From: Victivallales bacterium
Lineage (GTDB): Bacteria > Verrucomicrobiota > Lentisphaeria > Oligosphaerales > Oligosphaeraceae
DNA length: 64,000 nt
Assembly: GCA_017417585.1 (NCBI GenBank)
Contig: JAFPYX010000033.1
Coordinates: 57,669 to 121,668, forward strand
Direction: 5' to 3'
The notes beneath the pieces are model-generated. The model was not told the origin of the DNA. It ran no database searches and saw nothing but the letters and a program-made list of their open reading frames with translations. A program made the position numbers and the translations under genes. Positions 29,747 through 39,122 of this stretch are shown piece after piece; the first letter of the stretch is position 1; every line of letters begins with the position of its first letter.

Positions 29747-29755
29747 TATATTAAG
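29747..29755 (+). promoter_or_regulatory. Putative -10 element for the EF-G paralogue
   Basis: TATATTAAG, identical to the secG element, ends 31 nt before the ATG. A TTGACA at 29717 is too distant (24 nt) to be an ideal -35. Confidence 0.5.
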
Positions 29756-29786
29756 TAGATACGCCTGAAGCCTGTCCTCTCTACAA

Positions 29787-31814
29787 ATGAGTAGCGATTT
29801 ATCCCACATTCGAAATCTCGGCATCATCGCCCACATCGACGCCGGAAAGACCAGCACCACCGAAGGGCTGCTTTTCTTCTCCGGACTGACCCATCGATAC
29901 GGCAATATCGATGACGGCACCACGGTGATGGACTTCCTGCCGGATGAGCGAGCACGCGGCATCACCATCATGGCCGCCGCCGCCACCATCCCCTGGAAGG
30001 ACTATGAGTTCCATCTCATCGACACCCCCGGCCATATCGACTTCACCGCCGAAGTCGAGCGCTCGTTGCGCGCCATCGACGGCGCAGTGGTGATTTTCAG
30101 CGCGGTCGAGGGCGTCGAGGCGCAATCCGAAAAGGTCTGGCACCAGGCAGACGGATACGGCGTGCCCAAGATTGCCTTTATCAACAAGATGGACCGCATC
30201 GGCGCTTCATTTGCACGCACCTGTGAATCCATTGATTTCAAATTTGAAAAGGTCGCGTTGCCCATGCAGATGCCGGACGGCGAGGAGAATGCCTTCCAGG
30301 GCATGGTAGACCTCCTCACGATGGAATATCTGCACTTTCACGGGGAACGCAATGAGGAACTCGACCGCCAGCCGATTCCCGCTGAACTCCAGGAGGCCGC
30401 TGAGGCCGCACGCGAGGAGCTGATCGCGAAGGTCGCGGATCACTCGGACGAAGTCGCCAATCTCTATCTTGAAGGCGAGGAAGTGCCACTGGATCTTCTA
30501 AAACGCGAAATCCGCCGCCTCACCATAGAGCGCAAGATTGTGCCTGTCTTTCTGGGCAGCGCCAAGCGAGAAATCGGCATCCAGCCGCTGGCCGATGCAG
30601 TTGCCGAATTCCTGCCCTCCCCCTTGGATATCGCGGCGACACCCGCTACCGACCGCCGCACCGGCAAGGAGACCGCGGTCCATCCCGACGCCAAGGAACC
30701 CTTCGCGGGTTTTATCTTCAAGATCAACGCCTCCAACACCGCCGACCTCTTCTTTGTTCGCATCTACTCCGGCACGCTTCACTCCAACGACCAGCTCATC
30801 AACGGTCAGACCGGCGAGAAGCTCCGTGCACGTCAACTCTACCGCATCTACGCGAAATCCACCGAGCAGATTGAGGAAGCCGGCCCCGGCGACATCGTCG
30901 GCATGGTCGGCCTCAAGGGATGCGGCATTGGCGACACCCTTTGTGCACCGCAGCGCGTTCTCGCCTTTGGCGGCATCGTCTTCCCCGAACCCGTCATCTC
31001 GATGGTCGTCGAACCGAAGTTCTCCAAGGACAAGGACAAACTGGACGATGCGCTAAACCTGCTCTGCCGTGAGGATCAGACCCTGCGGCGCTCCACTGCC
31101 GAAGAGACCGGCCAGCGAGTCCTCTCCGGCATGGGTGAACTGCACCTGGAGGTCACCCTCAAACGCGTCTCCACCGATTTCGGTGTCGAAATCCGCACCG
31201 GCGAACCCCGCGTGGCATACCGCGAGACGCTCAAGGGCGCCACCACCATCCACACCGTCTTCAACCGCGCGATAGGCGACCAGGAGTTCTTCGCGGAGGT
31301 CACCGTGGACTTCGCGCCTATGCCGCGAGACGGCGAGCCGTTCCAGATTGAAAACAAGACCCGTGGACTCATTCCAAAGGCGCTCATCGACTCCGGACTT
31401 CAGGCGCTCCACGACGGTCTGCGTACCGGCGGTCTCCAGGGCTATCCGCTCATCTTCGTTCAGGCGACCTTGCGTGACCTGGTCTTCAATGAAGAAACCA
31501 CCACCCCCGGCGCCGTCGCCGGCGCGGTGAACGAGGCCATCAATCAGGCTTTCCAGCAGGCCGGCACCGTGGTGCTCGAACCGCTGATGAAGCTGGAGAT
31601 CCTCGCGCCGGAAGACACCGTCGGTGAAATTTCCATGTACCTACAGCCCCGACGCGCCATCATCAACGACATGGTGCAGCTTGGCAACATGCGCAAGATC
31701 ATCTGCCAGGTCCCCCTCGCCGAAATGTTCGGTTTCGGAAAGGCACTGCCGCGCCTTTCCGGTGGGCGAGGCTCCTTCTCCCTGGAGCCCTTTGGTTACC
31801 AGGAGAAACTCTAA
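29787..31814 (+). CDS. Elongation factor G paralogue (EF-G2/spdEFG2-like)
   Basis: Translational GTPase of 675 aa, slightly shorter than canonical EF-G. All five domains are readable: P-loop AHIDAGKTS, switch II DTPGHIDF, NKMD, then a C-terminal LEPLMKLEILAP and domain V with GRGSFSLEPF. Switch I reads MDFLPDERARGITI instead of the canonical MDWMEQEQERGITI, and the P-loop neighbourhood resembles the EF-G2/mitochondrial EF-G2 group that specialises in ribosome recycling. It is not linked to rpsL-rpsG-tuf, which also suggests a paralogue. The subclass assignment is inference. Confidence 0.85.
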   Translation: MSSDLSHIRNLGIIAHIDAGKTSTTEGLLFFSGLTHRYGNIDDGTTVMDFLPDERARGITIMAAAATIPWKDYEFHLIDTPGHIDFTAEVERSLRAIDGAVVIFSAVEGVEAQSEKVWHQADGYGVPKIAFINKMDRIGASFARTCESIDFKFEKVALPMQMPDGEENAFQGMVDLLTMEYLHFHGERNEELDRQPIPAELQEAAEAAREELIAKVADHSDEVANLYLEGEEVPLDLLKREIRRLTIERKIVPVFLGSAKREIGIQPLADAVAEFLPSPLDIAATPATDRRTGKETAVHPDAKEPFAGFIFKINASNTADLFFVRIYSGTLHSNDQLINGQTGEKLRARQLYRIYAKSTEQIEEAGPGDIVGMVGLKGCGIGDTLCAPQRVLAFGGIVFPEPVISMVVEPKFSKDKDKLDDALNLLCREDQTLRRSTAEETGQRVLSGMGELHLEVTLKRVSTDFGVEIRTGEPRVAYRETLKGATTIHTVFNRAIGDQEFFAEVTVDFAPMPRDGEPFQIENKTRGLIPKALIDSGLQALHDGLRTGGLQGYPLIFVQATLRDLVFNEETTTPGAVAGAVNEAINQAFQQAGTVVLEPLMKLEILAPEDTVGEISMYLQPRRAIINDMVQLGNMRKIICQVPLAEMFGFGKALPRLSGGRGSFSLEPFGYQEKL

Positions 31815-31903
31815 AGGCGAGAGGGCAAAGCCAAATGTCGAGAGGTTCCTTTCTTTCTCTGGACAAAACCATCTTTGCCTTTGAAACTTTTGACTTCATT
31901 TTC

Positions 31904-31980
31904 GGGCGATTAGCTCAGTTGGTTAGAGCGCAACGCTTACACCGTTGATGTCGGGGGTCCGAGTCCCTCATCGCCCACCA
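31904..31980 (+). tRNA. tRNA-Val (anticodon TAC)
   Basis: A 77-nt cloverleaf with encoded CCA: acceptor GGGCGAT/ATCGCCC, D-stem GCTC/GAGC, anticodon stem CAACG/CGTTG with loop CTTACAC, T-stem with one G-T pair. The T-loop is TCCGAGT, so position 55, normally U, is C. Confidence 0.93.
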
Positions 31981-32080
31981 GTTTTCCGCCGTTCGAAGAA
32001 AACACCAGTGCTATTTGCTTCCATTGGCATCGCGGCGTGCTGCCGCCCTGCGGTCTCGTTTGCGCAGCTGTTTTTCCGAT

Positions 32081-33247
32081 ATGGAAATAGACTTCCTTGC
32101 TTTTGATTGGGAATGGATTTATAGTTCGACGGCGACCTCATCTGAGTTGGACGGGAAGCTGCCTGCCCTTCTGAAGAGTGCACGGCAGATCAAGCAAAAT
32201 CCCGGCAGAAAAGTATTCTGCACGGACGCGTATTTTATCAAGGTGTATTTCCATGATGGACGGCATTTGAACAAGGAATGGAAATGTGCCCAGCTGGCAC
32301 AAGAGAAAGGAATTCCCGTGGTAGAGCACCTCGCCTACGGCAGGTCGTCCGCAGGTGAGATACTTGTCACCCGTGCGCTGGAGGGGGCCATCTCTGTCAA
32401 AGAGTGGTTAACCGCCCGGGAATTCACCGAAGTGGATATGTCACAGATAACTCAACTTGCCGAACGATATGCCAATTTTGTGTGCCGCGTCGTCAAGGCC
32501 GGTGTGTTTCATCCTGATTTTCATTCCGGCAACATACTCCTGGTTCCGTCCTCCGGAAAGTTGTGCCTAGTGGATGTCAGCGGTATCCGCCGCTCCAAGT
32601 TCACGGATCGTCCACAGCTCTGGCGCATGTATAGAAGTCTTTTGGAATTCAGGCATTTCTTTGCCAAGGAACAAATCATACGCCTGCTGGGAATCGCCGG
32701 TGCCTCCGACGGGGCGAAGATGTGGAGGGAAATCCAATTGAAATCGACACGCCATTTGCTTGTCTCGTGGAGGAAACGCAGCTGGCAAATGCTGAATCCC
32801 CCATCCAGATATACAGTGCGAGACGGCGACTGGCTTCGCTTCGTAGATGGCTTCGGCAAACCTTTGCCGCTCGACAATTCAATAGAGGCACAGGCATCAT
32901 CCGTGGAGTCCGCCAGGAAACGATGTCTGGCGGATTTCCTGCTGGAAAGGATCAACATCCCGCACCAGCGTATTCTCGCCTGGAAAGAGGGGACGGCTGA
33001 AATGCTCGTGGAGGCCGTGGATGCACATGAAATCACGCAGGCCCCTGAAGAATATCTGGAACGTCTCGGCTTTCTTGGCATCCGCCCTCCACTGCAAAGA
33101 TGGGCTGCACTGGCCAACGGGGATGTCCTTATGAAAGACCTTGCGGAAGTCATGGACTTCCCGATGCTGGACATCGCTTCCATGCGAGGGCCATTCAAAC
33201 GGGCTTATTCTGTGATAAAGACGAGGCTGGGTCTTTTTTTCTCCTGA
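32081..33247 (+). CDS. Kinase-like protein of the Kdo/heptose kinase type, extended C-terminus
   Basis: A 388-aa protein from the ATG at 32081; a TTG at 32015 in frame is less likely. The kinase-like part covers about residues 40-220: DAYFIKVYF (Lys), a catalytic loop in GVFHPDFHSGNILLV and LCLVDVSGIRRS in the metal-loop place. The remaining 170 residues (from about 220) contain a WRKRSW basic patch and an acidic helical region, and are not recognised. The family is that of LPS-core kinases, but the divergence from the 28070 gene suggests another acceptor. No partner gene is adjacent apart from tRNA-Val upstream. Confidence 0.75.
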   Translation: MEIDFLAFDWEWIYSSTATSSELDGKLPALLKSARQIKQNPGRKVFCTDAYFIKVYFHDGRHLNKEWKCAQLAQEKGIPVVEHLAYGRSSAGEILVTRALEGAISVKEWLTAREFTEVDMSQITQLAERYANFVCRVVKAGVFHPDFHSGNILLVPSSGKLCLVDVSGIRRSKFTDRPQLWRMYRSLLEFRHFFAKEQIIRLLGIAGASDGAKMWREIQLKSTRHLLVSWRKRSWQMLNPPSRYTVRDGDWLRFVDGFGKPLPLDNSIEAQASSVESARKRCLADFLLERINIPHQRILAWKEGTAEMLVEAVDAHEITQAPEEYLERLGFLGIRPPLQRWAALANGDVLMKDLAEVMDFPMLDIASMRGPFKRAYSVIKTRLGLFFS

Positions 33248-33359
33248 ATGCCCGCTGCCAGCCGGTGGCGTGAATCTATCCTGACTGTCAACAGGAATTG
33301 AAAGGGAATTTCCTGTCCAACGCCCACGATACGTCCCACGGACACTGGGAAGAGCGACT

Positions 33360-35312
33360 TCACTTCAGCAACTCGCCCAAGCCATTCCACCGGACGGTCG
33401 TGGTCTGCAAAGCCATTTCCAAGGCTTCCCGTTTGGCGAGGACGAGGCAGTTTCTCCGTGCCCTGGTAATCGCCGTATAAACAAGATTCATCGTCATGAA
33501 CCGGCTGCTTTTCCCGCCGGGCGGCAGCACCACTACGGCATGCCGGTAGGAGGAACCCTGCGACTTGTGAATCGTCATGGCAAATGCCATTTCATGCACA
33601 GGCAGCTGAGTCGGCAGATATCCCCGCCCCGAAGCGATAGCCTGCTCCATGTCATCGCCCGGCACGGCCTTCCCGGTGGCCTACTGCAAATGCGGGAACC
33701 ACACCTTTCCGCCCCAGCAGACTCCCACGTCGCCATTCTTCAGTCTGCCCACCGGGTCATTCTGCAGAATCATCACCGGCATTCCATCCGAATAATGGCA
33801 AAGCCGGATGCCGTCTTTCTTCAGGATGATCTTTGCCATCACGGCATTGAGACGAGTCACCCCGAATGGTCCCTCGTTGACGACGCAAAGCACCTTGAAT
33901 TGGCTAATCTGCCTCAATGCCTCTTCGGCCGACTGCGGCATCTCCGCATCCGGCACCCACCGTCGATAGAGTGCATCCAGAGTCTTCTCCAGGTCATCGG
34001 CGGCGGGCAATTCGGCCGCGCCAAAGCAGACTCCTCCCGTTGCTTCAATCCGCCCTCCATCCGTAAAGAGTTCATCGGTCAACTCTCGCGCCTCACTTTT
34101 ATCCGGCAAACCGTCCGACAGTCTTCTGGCAAATTGAACCAGCCGTGGATTCTCCTTGGAACGGAAATTCTCCCGCAGGCGCTGAAGCGGGATTCCGGCA
34201 ACCTCAGCCTGCCTGCACAACTCGGCAAAGACTTTTCCGGACTCCACGGAATCCAGCTGGTCCTTGTCGCCCAGCAACAACAGCCGTCCACCTTCTGGCA
34301 AAGCCCCGACGAGATTCCCGAAAAGCAACAACGGCACCATCGAACACTCGTCCGCCACCACCAATTCATACGGCAATGGGTATTTCGCATGATACTTCGG
34401 CAGACCGCCATTCGACAACGAAATACCAAGCAATTGATGGATTGTCACCGGAACCAACAAGCCAAGTTTATCCTTGACGGCATTCGGACACTGCAAATAC
34501 TCCAGTTCCTCGGCAATGGAAGTCCGCATCTGCGAGGAGGCTTTCCCGGTAGGCGCACACAGTGCCACCCGCAGTTCCGGATTGGCCGCCAGCTCCATTG
34601 CCAGGATGGCCGCCAGCGTCGTCGTCTTCCCCGTGCCGGGTCCTCCGGTGACGATGGCAAGCCGACGCTGGAATGCCGTCTGGACGGCATTGACCTGTTC
34701 AGCCGCCGCCGGACTCTCGAATCGTTTCGTTATCGCCCGAATTTTATCAATTGGCACAGGTGTCGCATGCGGGGCGGCAACAGCCTTTTTCACCAACTCG
34801 GCAATGGTCCGCTCCGCCTGCCGGAACTTGCGCAAATAGAGCATCCTCCGGGCGGGCACCCACACCAACGGCTCCTGCCCTGCCCCCGCACTGCCATCGG
34901 CCTCTTCCGTGGCAACCGCAGTCTTCCAGCGCCTTTCCATCGCCTCCTGCCATTCCGCCAAAGTCGGCCACGAGGGAATGGACTCCGCGTAATCGTGGGC
35001 ATTTTCAGCCACTTCCGGTTCAATGTCCTGGTCGCCGTGCGCCTTCTGGCCTGCCAGGCGCCCCAACTGTTCGGCATGTCTCGACGCGGCATTCTTCAGT
35101 TCCTGGCGTTCCTTCAGCCACTCCTCCAAATTCAGGCAGCTATGGTTCTCCTCGGAAGTCTCGGTCACATGCAGCGCCGTTGCCGCCAGCAATTCCAATG
35201 CCGCCGCATCATCGCCAGTCATTCCGCTTCGGCGCGAAACCATTTCGCCGAAGGCCCACTCCAGCTCAGAAAACCGCAACGTCTCACGGAATGTTTCCAA
35301 ATCAATCTTCAT
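33360..35312 (-). pseudogene. recD: recD, exonuclease V alpha subunit, with in-frame amber codon
   Basis: Superfamily-1B helicase subunit of RecBCD. The frame starts at 35312 and encodes a RecD N-terminal region, Walker A TGGPGTGKTTTLAA near residues 220-232, DECSMVPLLLF (motif II) and LRENFRS. At 33681-33683 a TAG interrupts the frame after 543 codons. The same frame continues for 107 codons and carries the essential C-terminal motifs AMTIHKSQGSSY and YTAITRARRN, ending at 33360. No frameshift is needed to join the parts. An in-frame GTG at 33665 could in principle restart translation. recC and recB upstream are intact. A nonsense mutation, a sequencing error or readthrough are possible; TAG serves as a normal stop elsewhere in the window. 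Confidence 0.85.
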
Positions 35313-35327
35313 CTATGCTGCTCGACA

Positions 35328-38300
35328 TCAATTCTGCGGACATACATCCAGCTGCTCAAAGACACCCCGGACCAATTCGTAATCGGGGCGGACGGCGAAA
35401 AAACCCCGGTCTGCGCTAGCGGGCGAGACCCCCCTTAGAAAGACATAGAAAACACCGCCGAAGAGCTCGTCGTAGTTCGATGGCGTCAATTCCCAGGTAG
35501 GATTCAAGGAACGATGGAATTGCAAGAAGGCGACGATGTAGATGAGATACTGGAGATGGTAGAAATGCCGGTCCATCTCGCCTTTCATGCCGTCATAGGA
35601 GAAATTCCTGAAATCATTTCCGATTGCATTGGTCTTCCAATCCAAAAGATAGTATTTCTGGTCAGGCCCCCGGAAAAGCAAATCAATCGAGCCGGTCAGC
35701 GCCCCGGCCGGATGACACTCCCATGCCGCCGGGACGGCGATGCCGTGACGCGCCAAGGCCGCCCCCAGTCCGCCTAGCAGCCGCCCGTCTTCCTTGCCAC
35801 GTCTCATCCAATAGGTGAACCGCAGTTCCGCCCGCCGATGTTCCCTATCGACATCCCGTAGACAAAAATCCAAATGCCTCGACGGGAAAGCTGGCCGTTC
35901 GCCAGGCGCGAGCGGCACCGGCAAAGGATTCCACAGCACCCCACGAACCATCTCTATCGCGGCATTCTGTCGCATCGTCATCTCCATCGGGGACACCGGA
36001 GCATTCCCCCTCCGCAACAGCCCCTGTTCACGAAACTGCGCAGGAAGGAGCTCTTCAATCAGCGTCTTTTCCTCCGCCTGGAAATCCAATTCCTCGAAAA
36101 GCAGATGCCACCGGGTGCCGGCAGTCACGCCATGCGGCAGCCGGAAAACCATCGGCATTTTCAGACGCTCTTCAAGGTCCTCCCCATCAGTCGCCATCGC
36201 ATCAGTGTCGTCGTCGTCTTTCATCAACTCCTTCAACTGGTTGCGGGCCTCATCAGAAAAGGAACTCAATCCCGTAAAGGAATTGGTCATCCATCCCGGG
36301 ACCTCCTCGTAGCCCTGTGGGAATTCCTCGTGAATGGCCCCAGATGTCGGCGGGTTCGGCGACGGCTGTGCGACAGCCTGCAGCTCCTCCCCCTGTTCAC
36401 CCTTGCCCGGAAATTCCTCCAACTCCATCAGCGTCCCCGTGACATCCGGCCAGTTCGACAGCTTCATCAAATCGTCGCCCGGTTTCGCGGCTTCCGGCCC
36501 ACCCAAGACGCCGGAACCTTTGTCAGCAGACTCACTCTTCTCCGCCGCCTGAACACGCCTGCCAGACAAGCAGACATTGAAAAAGGAACTTTCAGAGGGC
36601 CTCCCGTCCAAGAAACGCACAAAAAACCTCGCACGGGTGACAGCCACGTAGAAAAGCCGCAGCTCCTCCTCGGCGCTCTCTAGCCGGCCTTGTTTTCGAT
36701 GCTCGCTGTCGGAGGCATCCTCCAGGGATACATCCACCAGATAGCGCCGTTCCCCCAGGGCAGTGTGATAGGATTCCGGTTCGTGGCCGCCCACCTTTTT
36801 GTTCAAGAATGAAAATACAAACACGAACGGGAATTGCAACCCCTTGCTTTTATGCATGGTCATCAGCCGTACCGCAGGCTCCTGGGTCGTCATCCGCAGA
36901 ACCTCGGTCTCAGCAGGCTCGCCATTCGCATTTTCGCAATGCGCCATCTGCTCATCCAGATAATTCAGCAACGCCGTCCCCCCCAACCGCCGTTCCTGTG
37001 CCACGGCATGAAGCAGTTCCGCGAGTTGCCGGTAAATGGCCAAGCCTTCCCGTCCCTCTTCGCCACCCGCAATCATCTCAGCGACAGTGCAATCTCTCTG
37101 CGATGACAGCTCCTCCGGCACGGCATCACCCAGCATCTTGGCCATCGAAGTGCCAAGGAATTCATCAAACATCGCCAAAAAGGACCGCCGGAACCAGATT
37201 TCCTTCAGGCCATGAAGCCATTCCTGGAAGTGCGGCTGTGCTCCATCCACCATTTCATCAATCTGCGCAGGGGAGAAGACAAAAATGGGCATCGCCATGA
37301 CCCGAACCACCGTCGGCAAATGACTCGCATTTTGCACGCCCTCCAAGAATTGCCGCAGAATTCCCGCCTGCGGACGGGAGAACACGCTGATATTTCCGAC
37401 GGCCGAACAGGGAATGTGCTCGTTGTTCAGTGTCGTCTCGACAATGCGCAAAGTTTTATTGCCCCGCACCAGCACCGCAATGTCGCCGAAATTCAACTGA
37501 TGCTCCTTACCCTGAATGCGCACCAAGACCCCCAGCTCCACCAGCCGCCGAATCTCGACTGCCAGTTCCTGGCAGGCGGCCGTGACGCTTGGCAGGCTTT
37601 TCTTAGAAATCAGCGCCTGCGTGCCAAACTTCCACTCCTGCCCATGGAATAGCAATTTCGGGGCGTTCTCCGCGGGCAGAACTGCGGACTCCAAACCAAA
37701 TCGCGTAAAAAAACTACTCCTGTCAAAAAGCCGGTTCATCGCCGCGATGTATTGCCGGGAAGAACGGAAATTCGTATTCAGGCTGTGGCACCGTCCAGGA
37801 GGAATTTCCTGCTTTGCCTTCATGTATGCAGGCAAATCCCCGCCCCGGAATCCGTAGATGGCCTGCTTGGGGTCGCCAATCATGAAAAAGGTTCGCACAG
37901 GAGCATCCGCCGGCCATGGCGCGGATGGCTCATCCTCCATATACAGCCTTGCGAAGATGGAATTCTGGACGGGGTCGGTATCCTGGAACTCATCGATGAT
38001 TGCGCAAGGGAATTTCCTCCGGATGTTCTTTTGCAACTCCATGCACATCTTCGGATTCGACAATTGCCGAGAAACCTCGTTGAGCAAATCATCGTAAGTG
38101 AAAAAGTTTCGCCGGGATTTTTCGCCCAGAAAGAAGCGGATTACCCGCCGCTTTGCCAAACGTAGCATCGCCGCCTTGTATCGACGCAGCCGCCAAGCCA
38201 GTTCTCCCAGGGCGCCAGTATAATTCCAGCCTTCTTCGCCCATCAGTCTGCACGTTGCGAGCTTTGACTTCGAGTCCCTGCCCTTGGGAAGGGCGGCAAA

Positions 38301-39110
38301 GGACTTCAACGCCAGACGGAATTCCTCCATCTCCGGCTCCGACGGCTCCGCATCGAACCAGCTCCTGCCCGGCCGCCACCCAAGCCAGCTCTCGAACTGA
38401 AGCTCTGTTTCCTCCAGAATGTCCTCAGGCTTGCCGGAAAGCGCATCCGTGCCACCGTCAATCTTTTCGTCTGACACCACGTCGGTGACGACTTTCTTCA
38501 GAGTATTCTTCAGTTCATCCGGCTTCGTGATCCCCAATGGTTCCGTCATCAGCCAGGCCCGCAAAGGGTGATTGGAATCATAGCATTGCTGACGGAAAAA
38601 ATCCGCAAATCCCCGGTCCAGGATTTCCTGCTGCGCTTCGTCATCAAGTAGCTCGCGTCCAAAACGCACTCCGCTCTCGAAGGCGTTGTCTTGAAGGATC
38701 TGCTGGCAGAAGCCGTGGATGGTAGAAATCGGCGCCTGCTCAAATTGACTTAATGCCCTTTCGCAAAGCCGACATTTTTCTTCAGTGTACTGCTGATACG
38801 ACACGCCTTCAGCCGCCGCCTCGGCATGCCATTTTTCCACAAACCCCGTCAATCGGCTGGGAATCTCCGGATTATCCGGCTGGCGAAGACAATCCCGTGC
38901 AGCCGTGAGTATTCCCCGCAGCCGCTCCTGCAATTCCGCCGTCGCCAACTTGGTAAACGTCACCACCAAGATCTGTTCCACGGGAAGTTTCTTTTCCAGC
39001 AGCAAGCGCAAATACAGGGTTTCAATGGTATAGGTCTTCCCCGTGCCGGCACTGGCCTCGATAAGGCTGCACCCGTCCAGTTCACATTTCATTGAATCGA
39101 AGTTGCCCAT
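35328..39110 (-). CDS. recB: RecBCD enzyme subunit RecB
   Basis: A 1260-aa UvrD-type 3'-5' helicase fused to a nuclease. Walker A is EASAGTGKT at about residues 18-25, motif II is IDEFQDTDP, motif III is GDPKQAIYGFRGG, and motif VI is LFYVAVTRAR. The C-terminal nuclease has GSIDLLF and LLDWKTN near residues 1140-1160, the D...DxK active site. GGGAAAGG precedes the ATG. It lies 12 nt after recC and 15 nt before recD. Confidence 0.96.
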   Translation of the reverse strand: MGNFDSMKCELDGCSLIEASAGTGKTYTIETLYLRLLLEKKLPVEQILVVTFTKLATAELQERLRGILTAARDCLRQPDNPEIPSRLTGFVEKWHAEAAAEGVSYQQYTEEKCRLCERALSQFEQAPISTIHGFCQQILQDNAFESGVRFGRELLDDEAQQEILDRGFADFFRQQCYDSNHPLRAWLMTEPLGITKPDELKNTLKKVVTDVVSDEKIDGGTDALSGKPEDILEETELQFESWLGWRPGRSWFDAEPSEPEMEEFRLALKSFAALPKGRDSKSKLATCRLMGEEGWNYTGALGELAWRLRRYKAAMLRLAKRRVIRFFLGEKSRRNFFTYDDLLNEVSRQLSNPKMCMELQKNIRRKFPCAIIDEFQDTDPVQNSIFARLYMEDEPSAPWPADAPVRTFFMIGDPKQAIYGFRGGDLPAYMKAKQEIPPGRCHSLNTNFRSSRQYIAAMNRLFDRSSFFTRFGLESAVLPAENAPKLLFHGQEWKFGTQALISKKSLPSVTAACQELAVEIRRLVELGVLVRIQGKEHQLNFGDIAVLVRGNKTLRIVETTLNNEHIPCSAVGNISVFSRPQAGILRQFLEGVQNASHLPTVVRVMAMPIFVFSPAQIDEMVDGAQPHFQEWLHGLKEIWFRRSFLAMFDEFLGTSMAKMLGDAVPEELSSQRDCTVAEMIAGGEEGREGLAIYRQLAELLHAVAQERRLGGTALLNYLDEQMAHCENANGEPAETEVLRMTTQEPAVRLMTMHKSKGLQFPFVFVFSFLNKKVGGHEPESYHTALGERRYLVDVSLEDASDSEHRKQGRLESAEEELRLFYVAVTRARFFVRFLDGRPSESSFFNVCLSGRRVQAAEKSESADKGSGVLGGPEAAKPGDDLMKLSNWPDVTGTLMELEEFPGKGEQGEELQAVAQPSPNPPTSGAIHEEFPQGYEEVPGWMTNSFTGLSSFSDEARNQLKELMKDDDDTDAMATDGEDLEERLKMPMVFRLPHGVTAGTRWHLLFEELDFQAEEKTLIEELLPAQFREQGLLRRGNAPVSPMEMTMRQNAAIEMVRGVLWNPLPVPLAPGERPAFPSRHLDFCLRDVDREHRRAELRFTYWMRRGKEDGRLLGGLGAALARHGIAVPAAWECHPAGALTGSIDLLFRGPDQKYYLLDWKTNAIGNDFRNFSYDGMKGEMDRHFYHLQYLIYIVAFLQFHRSLNPTWELTPSNYDELFGGVFYVFLRGVSPASADRGFFAVRPDYELVRGVFEQLDVCPQN

Positions 39111-39122
39111 CCTTTCCCTTCC

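Noticed and set aside
33681..33683. TAG in recD as a recoded codon (pyrrolysine or other)
   Set aside because: TAG ends several other genes here (subtilase, A2M-like, YegP-like, SH3 protein), so genome-wide recoding is unlikely.
33681..35312. RecD frameshift
   Set aside because: At first the two recD parts looked frame-shifted, but codon phasing shows the same frame on both sides of the TAG.
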